Of a stretch of DNA of 64,000 nucleotides, positions 35,728 through 44,730 are shown in pieces (the stretch's first letter is position 1; every line of letters begins with the position of its first letter). This stretch comes from Betaproteobacteria bacterium. GTDB taxonomy: Bacteria > Pseudomonadota > Gammaproteobacteria > Burkholderiales > Rhodocyclaceae. The DNA is taken from the NCBI GenBank assembly GCA_016234745.1, contig JACRAR010000078.1, positions 1 through 64,000 of the forward strand. Direction: 5' to 3'. A program made the translations under genes and the position numbers. The notes under the pieces are model-generated. The model had not been told where the DNA came from. It saw only the letters and a list, made by a program, of their open reading frames with translations, and made no database searches.

Positions 35728-37221
35728 TTAGGGCTTGTTCACCCAGAATCCGGAACCTGCCCCGAGGTTTTTGCCGGCAGCGGTGAAGTCGAGATAGCCT
35801 TTGCCCGCGCTGTAGGCGCTCAGCGTTGTTCCACCCAGGCTATCCAGGTAGGGCGCATAGAAGTACCACTTGCCGGTGGCATTGTCCCAGGCCCACAGCG
35901 AGGTGAAATTGATGGGGATGGATTCGGCTGGCGGCGTGAGGACACTCAGTGCCCGGTCGAAATCCCGGGGTGACGGATTGCCCGCGACCGCGACCAGGTG
36001 CCATCCCGATGGCAGATCCTGCAATGCGCTCGCTGCGACCGCCGTGCCGTCGGGGAGTTGTGCCGTGAATGCCTGCTTGGCATGGACCCAGAAGCCTTCG
36101 GCAGCGTTGATCCGGGTCAGGGTGTCGTAACCCACGGTTGCGGCGCGGGCGGCGCCGCCGTCTGCCTGGGCCGGGGTGTAGAACGCCCACTTGCTGTTCG
36201 TGCTGTTCCATTTCCATACCGTCGTGACATTCGCGGCATTGCCAAACAGGCTGGCCACCTCGAAGGAGGTGTTGACGCTATTGCCCACGAGGTTCCAGCC
36301 GGAAACGAGATTCAGGGTCGGACCGGCGGCCAGAGTCGTGACCGAAAACGGCGCCGAGCTGGCCGAGCAATTGTTGGCCGCATCGCAGGCTGTCACGGTG
36401 AATGTGTACGATGTCTCCGGCTTGGCCCCGGCGACGTTGATCCTGGGCGTATTCGTGGTGGTCGCACCGAGATAGGTGCCGCCGATATAAATCTTGTAGG
36501 AGGTTACCGCAAGATTGTCCGTGGCCGCCGCCCAGGAAAGCACGATCGTGGTGGCGCTCGCCGTTGCGCTCAAGCCGGCGGGTACCGACGGCGCCTGCAT
36601 GTCCGGATTCTTGGTGACGCTGTCCAGCATGACCAGGTTGGACCTTTGGTAAGCGCTCGTCGCGGACTTGGGCGTGGCCAGGGGCAGTTCAGTGAACGGT
36701 CCGCCGGCATTGGCGATAGGCAATGCCGCGATGGCGTCGACCACATCCATGCCCTGGTCGATCACTTGGCCGAATACCGTGAATCCGCCGTTTTGGTTAT
36801 CCAGATTGGCGGAATTGTTTCCCAGGTTGATGAACCATTGGCAGGTGGCGCTGTTCGGGTCGCCGCTCACCTTGGCCATGGCGATGGTGCCGCGCAGGTT
36901 GGAACGTGTCGCGCTGTATTCGTTGGCGACCGGCGGATTGGCGGCGATGGTATTGACGGAACTGGTGGTGCTGTTCCAGGTGTAGCCGCCACCCTGCAGG
37001 ATGAAGCCGGGAACGCTGCGGTGAATGAAAGAATTGGTGAAGGCGCCGCTGTCGACGTAGTTGAGGAAATTGGCCACGGTAAGCGGCGCCGCCTCGTCAT
37101 AGAGCTGGATGTCGATGATGCCCAGCGTTGTCTGCAGCCTGACCGTGGTGGCCAGGCTGGCAGCAGGAAATGCCAGCGCGACAACAAGCGCCAGGCTGGA
37201 CCACAGATTGTGCAATTTCAT
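35728..37221 (-). CDS. Exported cyclophilin with FN3 domain and C-terminal WNLVGN twin module
   Basis: The ATG at 37221 gives a clean signal peptide (MKLHNLWSSLALVVALAFPA); the longer frame upstream only adds unlikely residues. Next is a PpiA/PpiB-type cyclophilin prolyl isomerase (VANFLNYVDSGAF, FIHRSVPGFILQGGG, TVFGQVIDQGMDV). A fibronectin type III domain follows (VPAGLSATASATTIVLSW). The last ~196 residues are two similar halves, each with GW(N/H)LV, a W-K/A-W pair, KW-x-FY and a closing GFWV. The same module ends the RCC1 protein at 39487. It should fold exported proteins in the periplasm or outside the cell. Confidence 0.88.
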   Translation of the reverse strand: MKLHNLWSSLALVVALAFPAASLATTVRLQTTLGIIDIQLYDEAAPLTVANFLNYVDSGAFTNSFIHRSVPGFILQGGGYTWNSTTSSVNTIAANPPVANEYSATRSNLRGTIAMAKVSGDPNSATCQWFINLGNNSANLDNQNGGFTVFGQVIDQGMDVVDAIAALPIANAGGPFTELPLATPKSATSAYQRSNLVMLDSVTKNPDMQAPSVPAGLSATASATTIVLSWAAATDNLAVTSYKIYIGGTYLGATTTNTPRINVAGAKPETSYTFTVTACDAANNCSASSAPFSVTTLAAGPTLNLVSGWNLVGNSVNTSFEVASLFGNAANVTTVWKWNSTNSKWAFYTPAQADGGAARAATVGYDTLTRINAAEGFWVHAKQAFTAQLPDGTAVAASALQDLPSGWHLVAVAGNPSPRDFDRALSVLTPPAESIPINFTSLWAWDNATGKWYFYAPYLDSLGGTTLSAYSAGKGYLDFTAAGKNLGAGSGFWVNKP

Positions 37222-37270
37222 CAATATGACCTGACAGGAGCGGCGAGTGTAGCGGAGCGGTGCGTCTTTT

Positions 37271-37699
37271 TCAGCCGGTGTGACTAGCAACCGCAGCGGT
37301 TGCGATGAGTTCGTCGAGGATTGCCATCGATGCGCGACCGGAGCAGTTGAATGGGTTCAACACGGCTTTTTCGGAATACTTCAGCAGCAGCGAAGGATTG
37401 GCTTTGGCGATATTGACCTTCCCCATGGTCCAACTGGCGAAACGCCGTTCGTGAATTTCCTCGAAAACCAGAATGCGGACGTTGCGGTGCCGGTCGTCGC
37501 GGACGATGGTGTTGAACAGTTCGCAGACTTCGTCGCGGCCGCCCTCCAGCACCTGGACGAACAAGTCGTCGCTGTAGCACAGGATTCCGGTCACACCCTG
37601 GTCAAGATTGTTCTTGCGTGACTGTTCCATGATGGAATCCACCACGGACGTGGTTGGTGGCGCTGCGGGCCGGCTGGCATAGAGGAGGCGGACGAGCAT
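37271..37699 (-). CDS. Stand-alone BLUF blue-light photoreceptor
   Basis: The 142 residues form one BLUF (blue light using FAD) domain plus a short helical tail. Key residues are visible: Tyr7 in LLYASR, Asn and Gln in GVTGILCYSDDLFVQVLEG, and Trp in FASWTMG. BLUF domains signal through a rearranged hydrogen bond between flavin, Tyr and Gln; short BLUF proteins act by protein-protein contact. It begins 7 bp after folE, so the two are surely co-transcribed. No EAL or cyclase output domain is attached. Confidence 0.93.
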   Translation of the reverse strand: MLVRLLYASRPAAPPTTSVVDSIMEQSRKNNLDQGVTGILCYSDDLFVQVLEGGRDEVCELFNTIVRDDRHRNVRILVFEEIHERRFASWTMGKVNIAKANPSLLLKYSEKAVLNPFNCSGRASMAILDELIATAAVASHTG

Positions 37700-37706
37700 G
37701 TTGACC

Positions 37707-38426
37707 TCAGTGGTTGAGATTGATGAGCGAGAGAAATTCGCGGCGCAGGGCGGAATCCTTGAGGAAGGAGCCGCGCATCACGCTGTTGATCATTTTGGTA
37801 TCGGTGTCCTTGACACCGCGCCAGTGCATGCAGAAATGATCGGCTTCCATGACGACGGCGAGTCCGTCCGGACTGACCTTGTCCATCAGCAGTCCGGCCA
37901 TCTGGGTGATGGCCTCTTCCTGGATTTGCGGCCGCGACATGATCCATTCGGCCAGCCGGGCATATTTCGACAGGCCGATCAGGTTGGAATGTTCGTTGGG
38001 CATCAGGCCGATCCACAAGCGCCCGATGATCGGGCAGAAATGATGGCTGCAGGCGCTGCGCACCGTGATCGGGCCGACAATCATCAGCTCGTTGAGGTTT
38101 TCCGCATTGGGGAATTCGGTCACCGCCGGCGCCAGCTGGTAGCGCCCGCGGAACACCTCGGTGAGGTACATCTTGGCGACGCGACGCGCCGTGTCCTGGG
38201 TGTTGTGGTCGCTCTGGGTATCGATCACCAGGCTCTCCAGCACGCCTTCCATCTTGCCGGCAACCTCTTCGAGCAGCGCATCGATCTCGCCCTCCTTGAT
38301 GAAAGCCGAAATGTTGTCGTTGGCATGAAAGCGCCGTTTCGCCTTGAGCAGCCGGGCGCGTATCCGTGCCGATACCGGCAGAATCGAATTATCGTCGCGC
38401 TGTTCCGGGTGAGCTTTGTTGGGCAT
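37707..38426 (-). CDS. folE: GTP cyclohydrolase I
   Basis: FolE converts GTP to 7,8-dihydroneopterin triphosphate, the entry to folate and pterins. The 239 residues contain the zinc ligands in SACSHHFCP and ADHFCMHWRG, and the substrate-binding LIGLSKYARLAEW and RVAKMYLTE. It has a ~40-residue N-terminal extension. It heads a two-gene unit with the BLUF photoreceptor. TATAAT at about 38456-38461 (minus strand) is a likely -10 element, but no matching -35 box is visible, hinting at activator or alternative sigma control. Confidence 0.94.
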   Translation of the reverse strand: MPNKAHPEQRDDNSILPVSARIRARLLKAKRRFHANDNISAFIKEGEIDALLEEVAGKMEGVLESLVIDTQSDHNTQDTARRVAKMYLTEVFRGRYQLAPAVTEFPNAENLNELMIVGPITVRSACSHHFCPIIGRLWIGLMPNEHSNLIGLSKYARLAEWIMSRPQIQEEAITQMAGLLMDKVSPDGLAVVMEADHFCMHWRGVKDTDTKMINSVMRGSFLKDSALRREFLSLINLNH

Positions 38427-38598
38427 GGGTTTTGGGCGTGGGTCTGGCGGACAGGATTATACGGTACGCCCCAGCCAGGGCGTCTGGCTGCCGAACTGCA
38501 TGAGACTGTCGCGCACTCCAGTGCCTGAAACGGGGCGAAGCTTTACAATTTCCGCCGCCCCCGTTGTGTCACGGGCGTTTGCGATCAGAGATAAATGC

Positions 38599-39465
38599 CT
38601 ATCCCGGCATGGGCGGCGACTGATAATCGACCTGGTCCGACAAGCCGATCAGCGTGATTGCTTCGGTCGTGTCTGTCGCGGTCACTTTGGCGGAAATGGC
38701 CTGGCAGCTCGTATAGGCATCGGCGACATAGTCGATGCCCGCGGTCACGGCATGATAGGTGCCGACCGTGACCTTGTTGTCAAGCAGGTCGGCGACCCAG
38801 CCCCAGGTGCCATCGTTCTTGAACGAGTGAGCCGAGTTGAGCATGGTGTTGATCAGGGAACCGCGCGTATCGACACCGGTGGCCAGGTTGTTGGCCCAGT
38901 AGTCCACATCGGTCTGCGGCGGCGCATTGCTGCCCGAGCGACCCAGTACGTTGGCGTAGACGATCCTCACGAAATCGGCATTGCTCATGGTTGACGAATA
39001 GCCGGTTAGTGCCGTGTATTCGGGCAAGATCGCGGCGTTATAGAAAGACGAGCCAATTTCCTCCAGGGTTTTCCCGGCTGCGTATTCCTTGATCCAGTAA
39101 TCGAGTCCGCTCGCATCCGGCACCCGGTTGAAGTAGGCGACATAGAGCTCGGTCAGCGAATTGAGCTGGGTCGTGCTGAGCAGCTTGGCATCGGTGGCGA
39201 CGTTGAGGTTGTACAGCTTGTCGGAGAACTGCAGCTGATCGACATTGCTGACGGTCTTGGTGCCGGTGCTGCCGACGGTGTCCTTGACCTCATAGCCGGA
39301 AAAGGTCTGGGAGATGTTGTAATTGCTGCGCGCGCTGCCGAACACGACGGTGTCGGTGCCGCTCACGCCGTCTATGGTGTCGTTGCCGTTGTCGGGCGTA
39401 ATGGTGTCGTCGCCTGAAGTACCGGTCAGGGTGTCGTTGCCCGAGGTGCCGCTGATGGTGCTCAT
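38599..39465 (-). CDS. Small RTX-type protein with DUF4214 domain
   Basis: The ATG at 39465 follows AAAGGAG, fixing the start and giving 288 residues. The N-terminus has calcium-binding-type nonapeptides (GTSGNDTLTG, TSGDDTITPDNGNDTIDG). A DUF4214 domain follows, with the hallmark LTELYVAYFNRVPDASGLDYW and VLGRSG. There is no signal peptide, as expected for type I secretion through a C-terminal signal. The C-terminal half closely matches the large RTX protein at 49700, including the ending TEAITLIGL. It lies 21 bp downstream of the RCC1 gene, probably in one operon. Confidence 0.85.
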   Translation of the reverse strand: MSTISGTSGNDTLTGTSGDDTITPDNGNDTIDGVSGTDTVVFGSARSNYNISQTFSGYEVKDTVGSTGTKTVSNVDQLQFSDKLYNLNVATDAKLLSTTQLNSLTELYVAYFNRVPDASGLDYWIKEYAAGKTLEEIGSSFYNAAILPEYTALTGYSSTMSNADFVRIVYANVLGRSGSNAPPQTDVDYWANNLATGVDTRGSLINTMLNSAHSFKNDGTWGWVADLLDNKVTVGTYHAVTAGIDYVADAYTSCQAISAKVTATDTTEAITLIGLSDQVDYQSPPMPG

Positions 39466-39486
39466 ATGTATTCTCCTTTGCAAGGA

Positions 39487-42282
39487 TTATGGCATATTGA
39501 CCCAGAAGCCTATGCCCGGTCCCAATTTCTGGTTTGCAGTCGTGAAGTTGAGATAACCGCTGTTGGCGATGAAATCCGCAAGCGCAGTGCCTCCTTGCGC
39601 TTCCAGGCCGGGCGCATAGAAATACCACTTCAACTGGGCAGGATTCCAGACCCAGAGGGATTTGATGTTCGTCGGAACGACACCCGCAGCAGGCGGCGTT
39701 GCGCTTAAATCAGTGTTGAAACTGCCCGGGGTTTCGATCGTACCGGTGGAGATCAGGTGCCAGCCCGAACTCAAGCCCTGGAAGGAAGAGGACGCGACGG
39801 CCGTGCCGGAAGGCAGCTGCGCGGTGAATGCCGTGTTGGCCTTGACCCAGAAGCCGTCCCCCCCGGCGATGCTCGACAGGACGGTGTAGCCTTTGCTTGA
39901 GGCGTAAGCCGTGAGTTCGGTACTGGACATCGAAGGCAGATAGATGGCCCAGTTGCTGTTCGCAGCCACCCATTTCCAGACCGAGGCGACCTTGGTGGCA
40001 TCGCCGAACGTGGTCGCGACGGTAAGCGGTGTTTGCGTGCTGTTGCCGACCAGATTCCAGCCTTGCGCCAAGACCAGCGAAGCTGCGTCGGTCAGGTACA
40101 CATCCACCGGAGTCAGCCGCTGAGTGGTCGTGGCGTCACCCAACGGGCCGTCCCCGTTCCATCCCCAGCACTTGATGCCCCCTGTCGTCGTTTTTGCGCA
40201 GGCGTGGTAGCCACCTGCCGCAATCCCTGCTGCACCGCTGGTGAGGCCCGACACGTCGACCGGCGTATGCCTCTCAGTGGTGGAGTTGTCGCCCAGTTGC
40301 CCGTAATCGTTCTTGCCCCAGCACTTGACGCCGCCCGTTGTGGTCAAGGCGCAGTTGAAGGAAGCGTCTGCGACCGCAATGGCGGACACGCCGCTGGTGA
40401 GTCCGGTCACGTCAACCGGCGTGCTGTGGTCGGTGGTGGTGCCGTCACCCAGCTGGCCGCGTCCGTTATAGCCCCAGCATTTGACGCCGCCCGCCGTGGT
40501 GAGCGCACAGGTGTGGCTGTATCCGGCCCCGATCGCTGAGACGGTGAGTCCAGATACGGCGACGGGCGCGCTGCGGGCGGTGGTGGTATTGTCGCCCAAC
40601 TGGCCGTAGCCATTCCGGCCCCAGCATTTGAGACTCCCCGTCGTGGTTACTGCGCAAGTGTGAGAGTCGCCCGCCGCGATGGCGGCAACGCCGCTGGTCA
40701 GCCCGGAGACATCGACCGGTGCGTGTCTTTCGGTGCTGGTGTCGTCACCCAACTGGCCCCAGGTGTTATAGCCCCAGCATTTGACGCCGCCCGTCGTGGT
40801 CAAGGCGCAGGCGTGGAAACTGCCCACCGCGATGGCGGCCACACCGCTGGTGAGTCCCGACACATCGACCGGTGCGTGGCGCTCGGTGGTGGTGTTGTCG
40901 CCCAGTTCGCCGTTGCTGTTCCTGCCCCAGCACTTGACGCCGCCGGCCGTGGTCAATGCGCAGGTCTGGTTTGCCGCGGCCGCAATGGATGTCACGCCAC
41001 TGGTGAGTCCGGAGACATCGATCGGGATCGTGCTGTCGGTCGTGGCTCCGTTACCCAACTGGCCGTAGGAGTTATCGCCCCAGCACTTGGCGCCGCCGGC
41101 TGTCGTGATCATGCAACTGTGATAATCGCCCGCGGCAAGCACGGTAGGTTGGGCAGTGACAACAGTGTCTCCGCCACTGCCGAGCCCGATCACGTCCACT
41201 GGTGTCGAGCGTTGCGTGGTGGTGCCATCGCCCAGCGCGCCGTAGGCGTTGCCGCCCCAGCACTTGACGCTGCCATCGGTCATTTTCGCGCAGACGTGCT
41301 GGCTGCCGACCGCAAGCTCCGTGACGCCGGCCGAAAGACCTGAAACCGTGACGGGAGCATTCCTGGTCGTGGTGGTACCATCGCCGACTTGTCCTGCGTC
41401 GTTGTAGCCCCAGCATTTGACGCCGCTTGCGGAACCGGCACAGACGGTGGCATAGAAATAATCCTGACGTGCCGCCAGGACGGTCATGCCGCTGGTGATG
41501 CCTGAGACGTCCGCCGGCACCTTGCGATCGGTATAGGTGCCGTCGCCCAGCGAACCGTAATAGGCAAAGCCCCAGCATTTGACGCCGCCCACCGTGGTCA
41601 GGGCGCAGGTGTGGTAGCCCGATGCCACTACGTTGGAGACGCCGCTGGTCAAGCCGGTCGCATCGACGGGTGTAAGCCGCCTAGTGGTGGTATCGTCACC
41701 CAGTTCGCCACGGTCATTGCTGCCCCAGCATTTGACGCCACCTGTCGTGGTCACCGCGCAGGTGTGGAAGTCGCCCGCCGAAATCGCCGCGACTCCGCTC
41801 GTCAGGCCTGAAACATCAACGGGTGTCAGCCGTTGCGTGGTCGAGTTGTCGCCCAGTTGGCCGGAGGAGTTCCATCCCCAGCACTTGACGCCGCCCGCCG
41901 TGGTCAATGCGCAGGCATGCTTGCCACCCACCGTGATGGCTGTGACACCACTGCTCAGGCCCGTGACGTCGACCGGCGTGGAACTCTCGGTGGTGGTGCC
42001 ATTGCCCAACTGCCCGGACTCGTTATGCCCCCAGCATTTGACGCCGCCGGCCGTGGTCAGGGCGCATTTGGTGTAATCGGCCGCCGCCACTGCGCTGACC
42101 CCGCTGGTCAGCCCGGTGACATCCGCCGGTGTGCCGTTGCCGGTTCCCCAGCATTTCACGCCACCCGATGATGTCACCGCGCAACTCAGATGGGTTCCCG
42201 CCGCGATGGTTGCCGCTTCTGCGGATGAAGCCAGCAGAGCCGCCAGGATGAGGAGGATCAGTGAGGTCAGTTTTCTCGGCAC
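39487..42282 (-). CDS. Exported 14-repeat RCC1 propeller protein with WNLVGN twin module
   Basis: A signal peptide (LLILAALLASSAEA) starts a 931-residue protein from GTG 42282, behind GGAGAA. Fourteen RCC1-type repeats follow, each ~47 residues around CALTTAGGVKCWG, N-x-x-GQLGD and TPVDVSGLTSGV. A linker (GSGGDTVVTAQPTV) after the seventh suggests two seven-bladed propellers. Each repeat has two conserved Cys, suited to periplasmic or extracellular disulfides. The last ~197 residues are the same Trp-rich twin module found on the exported cyclophilin. Its function is unknown; RCC1 folds usually bind proteins. Confidence 0.9.
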   Translation of the reverse strand: MPRKLTSLILLILAALLASSAEAATIAAGTHLSCAVTSSGGVKCWGTGNGTPADVTGLTSGVSAVAAADYTKCALTTAGGVKCWGHNESGQLGNGTTTESSTPVDVTGLSSGVTAITVGGKHACALTTAGGVKCWGWNSSGQLGDNSTTQRLTPVDVSGLTSGVAAISAGDFHTCAVTTTGGVKCWGSNDRGELGDDTTTRRLTPVDATGLTSGVSNVVASGYHTCALTTVGGVKCWGFAYYGSLGDGTYTDRKVPADVSGITSGMTVLAARQDYFYATVCAGSASGVKCWGYNDAGQVGDGTTTTRNAPVTVSGLSAGVTELAVGSQHVCAKMTDGSVKCWGGNAYGALGDGTTTQRSTPVDVIGLGSGGDTVVTAQPTVLAAGDYHSCMITTAGGAKCWGDNSYGQLGNGATTDSTIPIDVSGLTSGVTSIAAAANQTCALTTAGGVKCWGRNSNGELGDNTTTERHAPVDVSGLTSGVAAIAVGSFHACALTTTGGVKCWGYNTWGQLGDDTSTERHAPVDVSGLTSGVAAIAAGDSHTCAVTTTGSLKCWGRNGYGQLGDNTTTARSAPVAVSGLTVSAIGAGYSHTCALTTAGGVKCWGYNGRGQLGDGTTTDHSTPVDVTGLTSGVSAIAVADASFNCALTTTGGVKCWGKNDYGQLGDNSTTERHTPVDVSGLTSGAAGIAAGGYHACAKTTTGGIKCWGWNGDGPLGDATTTQRLTPVDVYLTDAASLVLAQGWNLVGNSTQTPLTVATTFGDATKVASVWKWVAANSNWAIYLPSMSSTELTAYASSKGYTVLSSIAGGDGFWVKANTAFTAQLPSGTAVASSSFQGLSSGWHLISTGTIETPGSFNTDLSATPPAAGVVPTNIKSLWVWNPAQLKWYFYAPGLEAQGGTALADFIANSGYLNFTTANQKLGPGIGFWVNMP

Positions 42283-42379
42283 GGCGCTTTCTCCAGAGGG
42301 TGAATGCCAGTACTCGAAAAGCTACACCTTCTCCATAACACTGTAAAGGTTATACGGCAGGGGCGGCAGACATTTTCGG
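42283..42379 (-). promoter_or_regulatory. Candidate promoter of the RCC1 gene
   Basis: On the minus strand TTTACA is followed after 17 bases by TAGCTT, then GGAGAA before the GTG start at 42282. The -35 box is good and the -10 box weak. It would also serve the DUF4214 gene downstream. Confidence 0.35.
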
Positions 42380-43141
42380 CTACCGGGGCAGGGATCTGAT
42401 CATCGGCAGCCATTTGCGCGCAGGCAGGCGGAAACGGGTTTCAATGTTTCGTGCGCGTGCCGTGAGCAGTTGCGGATCCGGAAAAGGCTGGTTCTTGATG
42501 GCCATGACGATAGCGTTACCCTCCCGGGTGGGTTCCATCATGCGTACCTGCTCCCTCCCGAAGGCCGCCGCGATGCGTCGTATACTTTGCGCCAGATTCG
42601 AGTCGCGCCCGAAGACGTTTACGCTCATGACCCCTTCCTGGCTGAGCAGGCGCCGGCAGTCGGCATAAAACGCCACGCTGTCGATCGCCGGAGCGGCGGC
42701 CTCGCGGTCATACAGATCGACACACAATACCTGTACGGATTCGGCACGTGCCGGATCGGCAACGAAGTTGGCGGCATCCTGCTGAATCACGGTGAACCGT
42801 GGCGTCTCGGGCGGCAGATGGAACCAGGTACGGCAGGCGTCGATCACCGAAGGATTGAGTTCGACCGCCGTTGTGTTCATGCCCAGCTTGCCATGGCAAT
42901 AGCGGGTGATCGCCCCGGATCCCAGTCCCAGCTGCACCGCATGTCCCTTGCCGAGATCGCCACCCTGGCGCAGCAACAGCCAGACCATCATGCGCTGCAC
43001 GTATTCGAGCTCCAGGGCGAGCGGCTTGTCGATACGCATCGCTCCCTGTACCCATTGCGTGCCCAGGTGCAGGTAGCGTACGCCGTTGGACTCGGAGATC
43101 GTGGCGGTCGGCAAGGCGGGTGCGGATGGATTGGGGCTCAC
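42380..43141 (-). CDS. Spermidine-synthase-like methyltransferase-fold protein
   Basis: The 253-residue protein has the Rossmann SAM/dcSAM fold of polyamine aminopropyltransferases. Visible elements are AVQLGLGSGAITRYC (motif I), the acidic end of strand 2 in TTAVELNPSVIDACR, and VLCVDLYDREAAAP. It is shorter than classical SpeE and lacks most of its N-terminal beta domain, so catalysis of spermidine formation is not assured. It starts with GTG, 39 bp after the AraC-type regulator on the same strand. Confidence 0.7.
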   Translation of the reverse strand: MSPNPSAPALPTATISESNGVRYLHLGTQWVQGAMRIDKPLALELEYVQRMMVWLLLRQGGDLGKGHAVQLGLGSGAITRYCHGKLGMNTTAVELNPSVIDACRTWFHLPPETPRFTVIQQDAANFVADPARAESVQVLCVDLYDREAAAPAIDSVAFYADCRRLLSQEGVMSVNVFGRDSNLAQSIRRIAAAFGREQVRMMEPTREGNAIVMAIKNQPFPDPQLLTARARNIETRFRLPARKWLPMIRSLPR

Positions 43142-43180
43142 GTCGAGGAAGCTCGGTGAGCCTCGAAGTTTGGGCGCTAT

Positions 43181-44101
43181 TTACTGCGGACGCAAAGAAG
43201 AAGGGGTAACCCCAAGACGGCTGCGGAGCGTGCGCGTCATGTGGGCCTGGTCCGAAAAGCCGCACTGCAGGGCGACTTCCTTGATAGGGAATGCGCCTTG
43301 GCGCAACAGGAGCTTGGCACGTTCTACACGGCGGTGAATCACATAAGCATGGGGGGCGACACCAAATTTATCGCGAAACCGTCGCAGAAAGTGCCAAGTG
43401 CTCAGACTGACGGTGTTTGCGAGATCCTCCAGAGACAACGGTTCCGCGAGATGGTCTTCGATATATTGGGTCAATCGGTTGAATTGCGCAGGAGTCAGCC
43501 GTCCTTGCTGGCGCGGTTCCCGACTGAGGACAGATGAGTATTGCCGCAGTAGACGCACGGCCATTTTTGTCGCAATGGCTTCTACATACAGCGGTCCTCC
43601 CAGGCCAGGATTCTCCGCCTCGGCGACAAGATCTGCGACACTCTGAAAAATGACGGGATCCTGGATTCTCAGAATATCCCTGAGGCGCACATCAAGTATT
43701 GCCCGGTCCATGACTGATTCGGCAACCTTGCTCATCAAAGTCTGGGTCAGATAGATGTGGGTCACATCGATGCCCGCCGTCCAGTGCCAATGCGATTTCT
43801 GAGAACGTGTCAGCAAGGAAACGTCGCCCGGGGCGCACTGCTCCTTGCTCCAGGCGCCATCGAAACGACGCTGCATGGGGGTCACGCCCTGGCGATAGAG
43901 CACGATCATGAAGTCCGACATGGCCGGCACTTCCACATCCAGCCCGGTATACCGATAGGAACGCAAGCTGACATTGTTCCAGCCCAGCGAATCGCTGCTG
44001 AGCAGAATTTTGCCAGGTACCCATTTAGGCAAATCAACCGAGGCGATCAGTGTCGTCATGATCAGGACAGGGGCAATCTTGGATGGCCAAAAGGTTGGCA
44101 T
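43181..44101 (-). CDS. AraC-family transcriptional regulator
   Basis: About 306 residues: an N-terminal ligand-sensing region with a cupin-like YRQGVTPMQRRFDGAW, and a C-terminal double helix-turn-helix with LSLEDLANTVSLSTWHFLRRF and IKEVALQCGFSDQAHMTR. The chosen ATG at 44101 has AGG eight bases upstream; GTG 44110 and ATG 44059 are alternatives. It follows acetone carboxylase acxABC on the same strand and is the only regulator beside it, so it is the natural candidate to control that operon. Confidence 0.88.
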   Translation of the reverse strand: MPTFWPSKIAPVLIMTTLIASVDLPKWVPGKILLSSDSLGWNNVSLRSYRYTGLDVEVPAMSDFMIVLYRQGVTPMQRRFDGAWSKEQCAPGDVSLLTRSQKSHWHWTAGIDVTHIYLTQTLMSKVAESVMDRAILDVRLRDILRIQDPVIFQSVADLVAEAENPGLGGPLYVEAIATKMAVRLLRQYSSVLSREPRQQGRLTPAQFNRLTQYIEDHLAEPLSLEDLANTVSLSTWHFLRRFRDKFGVAPHAYVIHRRVERAKLLLRQGAFPIKEVALQCGFSDQAHMTRTLRSRLGVTPSSLRPQ

Positions 44102-44136
44102 GGCGCACACCTGATGTCAAGGCGTGCAACAGGCGT

Positions 44137-44172
44137 GCTACCCGGCGGTCCGCCAAAGCGGACGCGGGTAGC
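44137..44172 (-). terminator. Strong hairpin between acxC and the AraC gene
   Basis: GCTACCCG pairs with CGGGTAGC, and inside it GTCCGC pairs with GCGGAC around a CAAA loop. No T tract follows on the minus strand, so it is either a weak terminator or a message-stabilising or processing stem after acxC. Confidence 0.4.
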
Positions 44173-44208
44173 TTACGAGATCGACTGCTTCCGGCTAAGG
44201 AAATCGAT

Positions 44209-44718
44209 TCAGAGCGTGACGGGCAAGGGGCGGCCAAGCCACTTGCTATAAAAGGCATCCAGATCGGGAGTGAAATCGATCTCGACCGGATACGCTGGCG
44301 GTACGCAATCGACATCCAGCAAAGTGCCGCTGACCGGGCAGTACCACTCGCGCAATTCCATCAGGTCCGTGTCGATGGATAAGTGCTCTGGCGGATAAAT
44401 CTCTTCCAGGTCGACACGGCTGCGACGCACGATCACGCGGCACTTCATCTTCCAGTTTTCATTCCAGGCGCACAGCTCCGCACCGGCGGCCGTCTTGATG
44501 ATCGCCTTGCCATTCTTGGCAACCACGAAGAGGTTCTCGCCGAGCGGCAACAGGATTTGCTCTTGCCACGGCATCTGCGCCTGGAAAGCTGCGATGGTCT
44601 CGTCGAAGCGATGCGGCGACTTGGGCTGGCGCATCAGCTTGAGCAGATCGGGCCAGGCCAGTTGGCGGTTGACCAGTGCCTGGGTGACTTCAGCGCTGCT
44701 GTTCTCTTGCTTGCTCAT
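44209..44718 (-). CDS. acxC: Acetone carboxylase gamma subunit
   Basis: The 169-residue length equals that of known AcxC proteins. It has the short Cys-containing C-terminal motif WYCPVSGTLLDVDCV and the internal GENLFVVAKNGKAIIK. Gamma is the small subunit of the alpha2beta2gamma2 complex that carboxylates acetone to acetoacetate using ATP. TAAGGAG precedes the ATG, and the gene lies 12 bp after acxB. Confidence 0.9.
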   Translation of the reverse strand: MSKQENSSAEVTQALVNRQLAWPDLLKLMRQPKSPHRFDETIAAFQAQMPWQEQILLPLGENLFVVAKNGKAIIKTAAGAELCAWNENWKMKCRVIVRRSRVDLEEIYPPEHLSIDTDLMELREWYCPVSGTLLDVDCVPPAYPVEIDFTPDLDAFYSKWLGRPLPVTL

Positions 44719-44730
44719 GTTCGGTTCTCC

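Noticed and set aside
39487-42282. Regularly spaced repeats that might be taken for a CRISPR array
   Set aside because: The ~140-bp units encode RCC1 blades in frame, with degenerate bases at third codon positions and no spacers.
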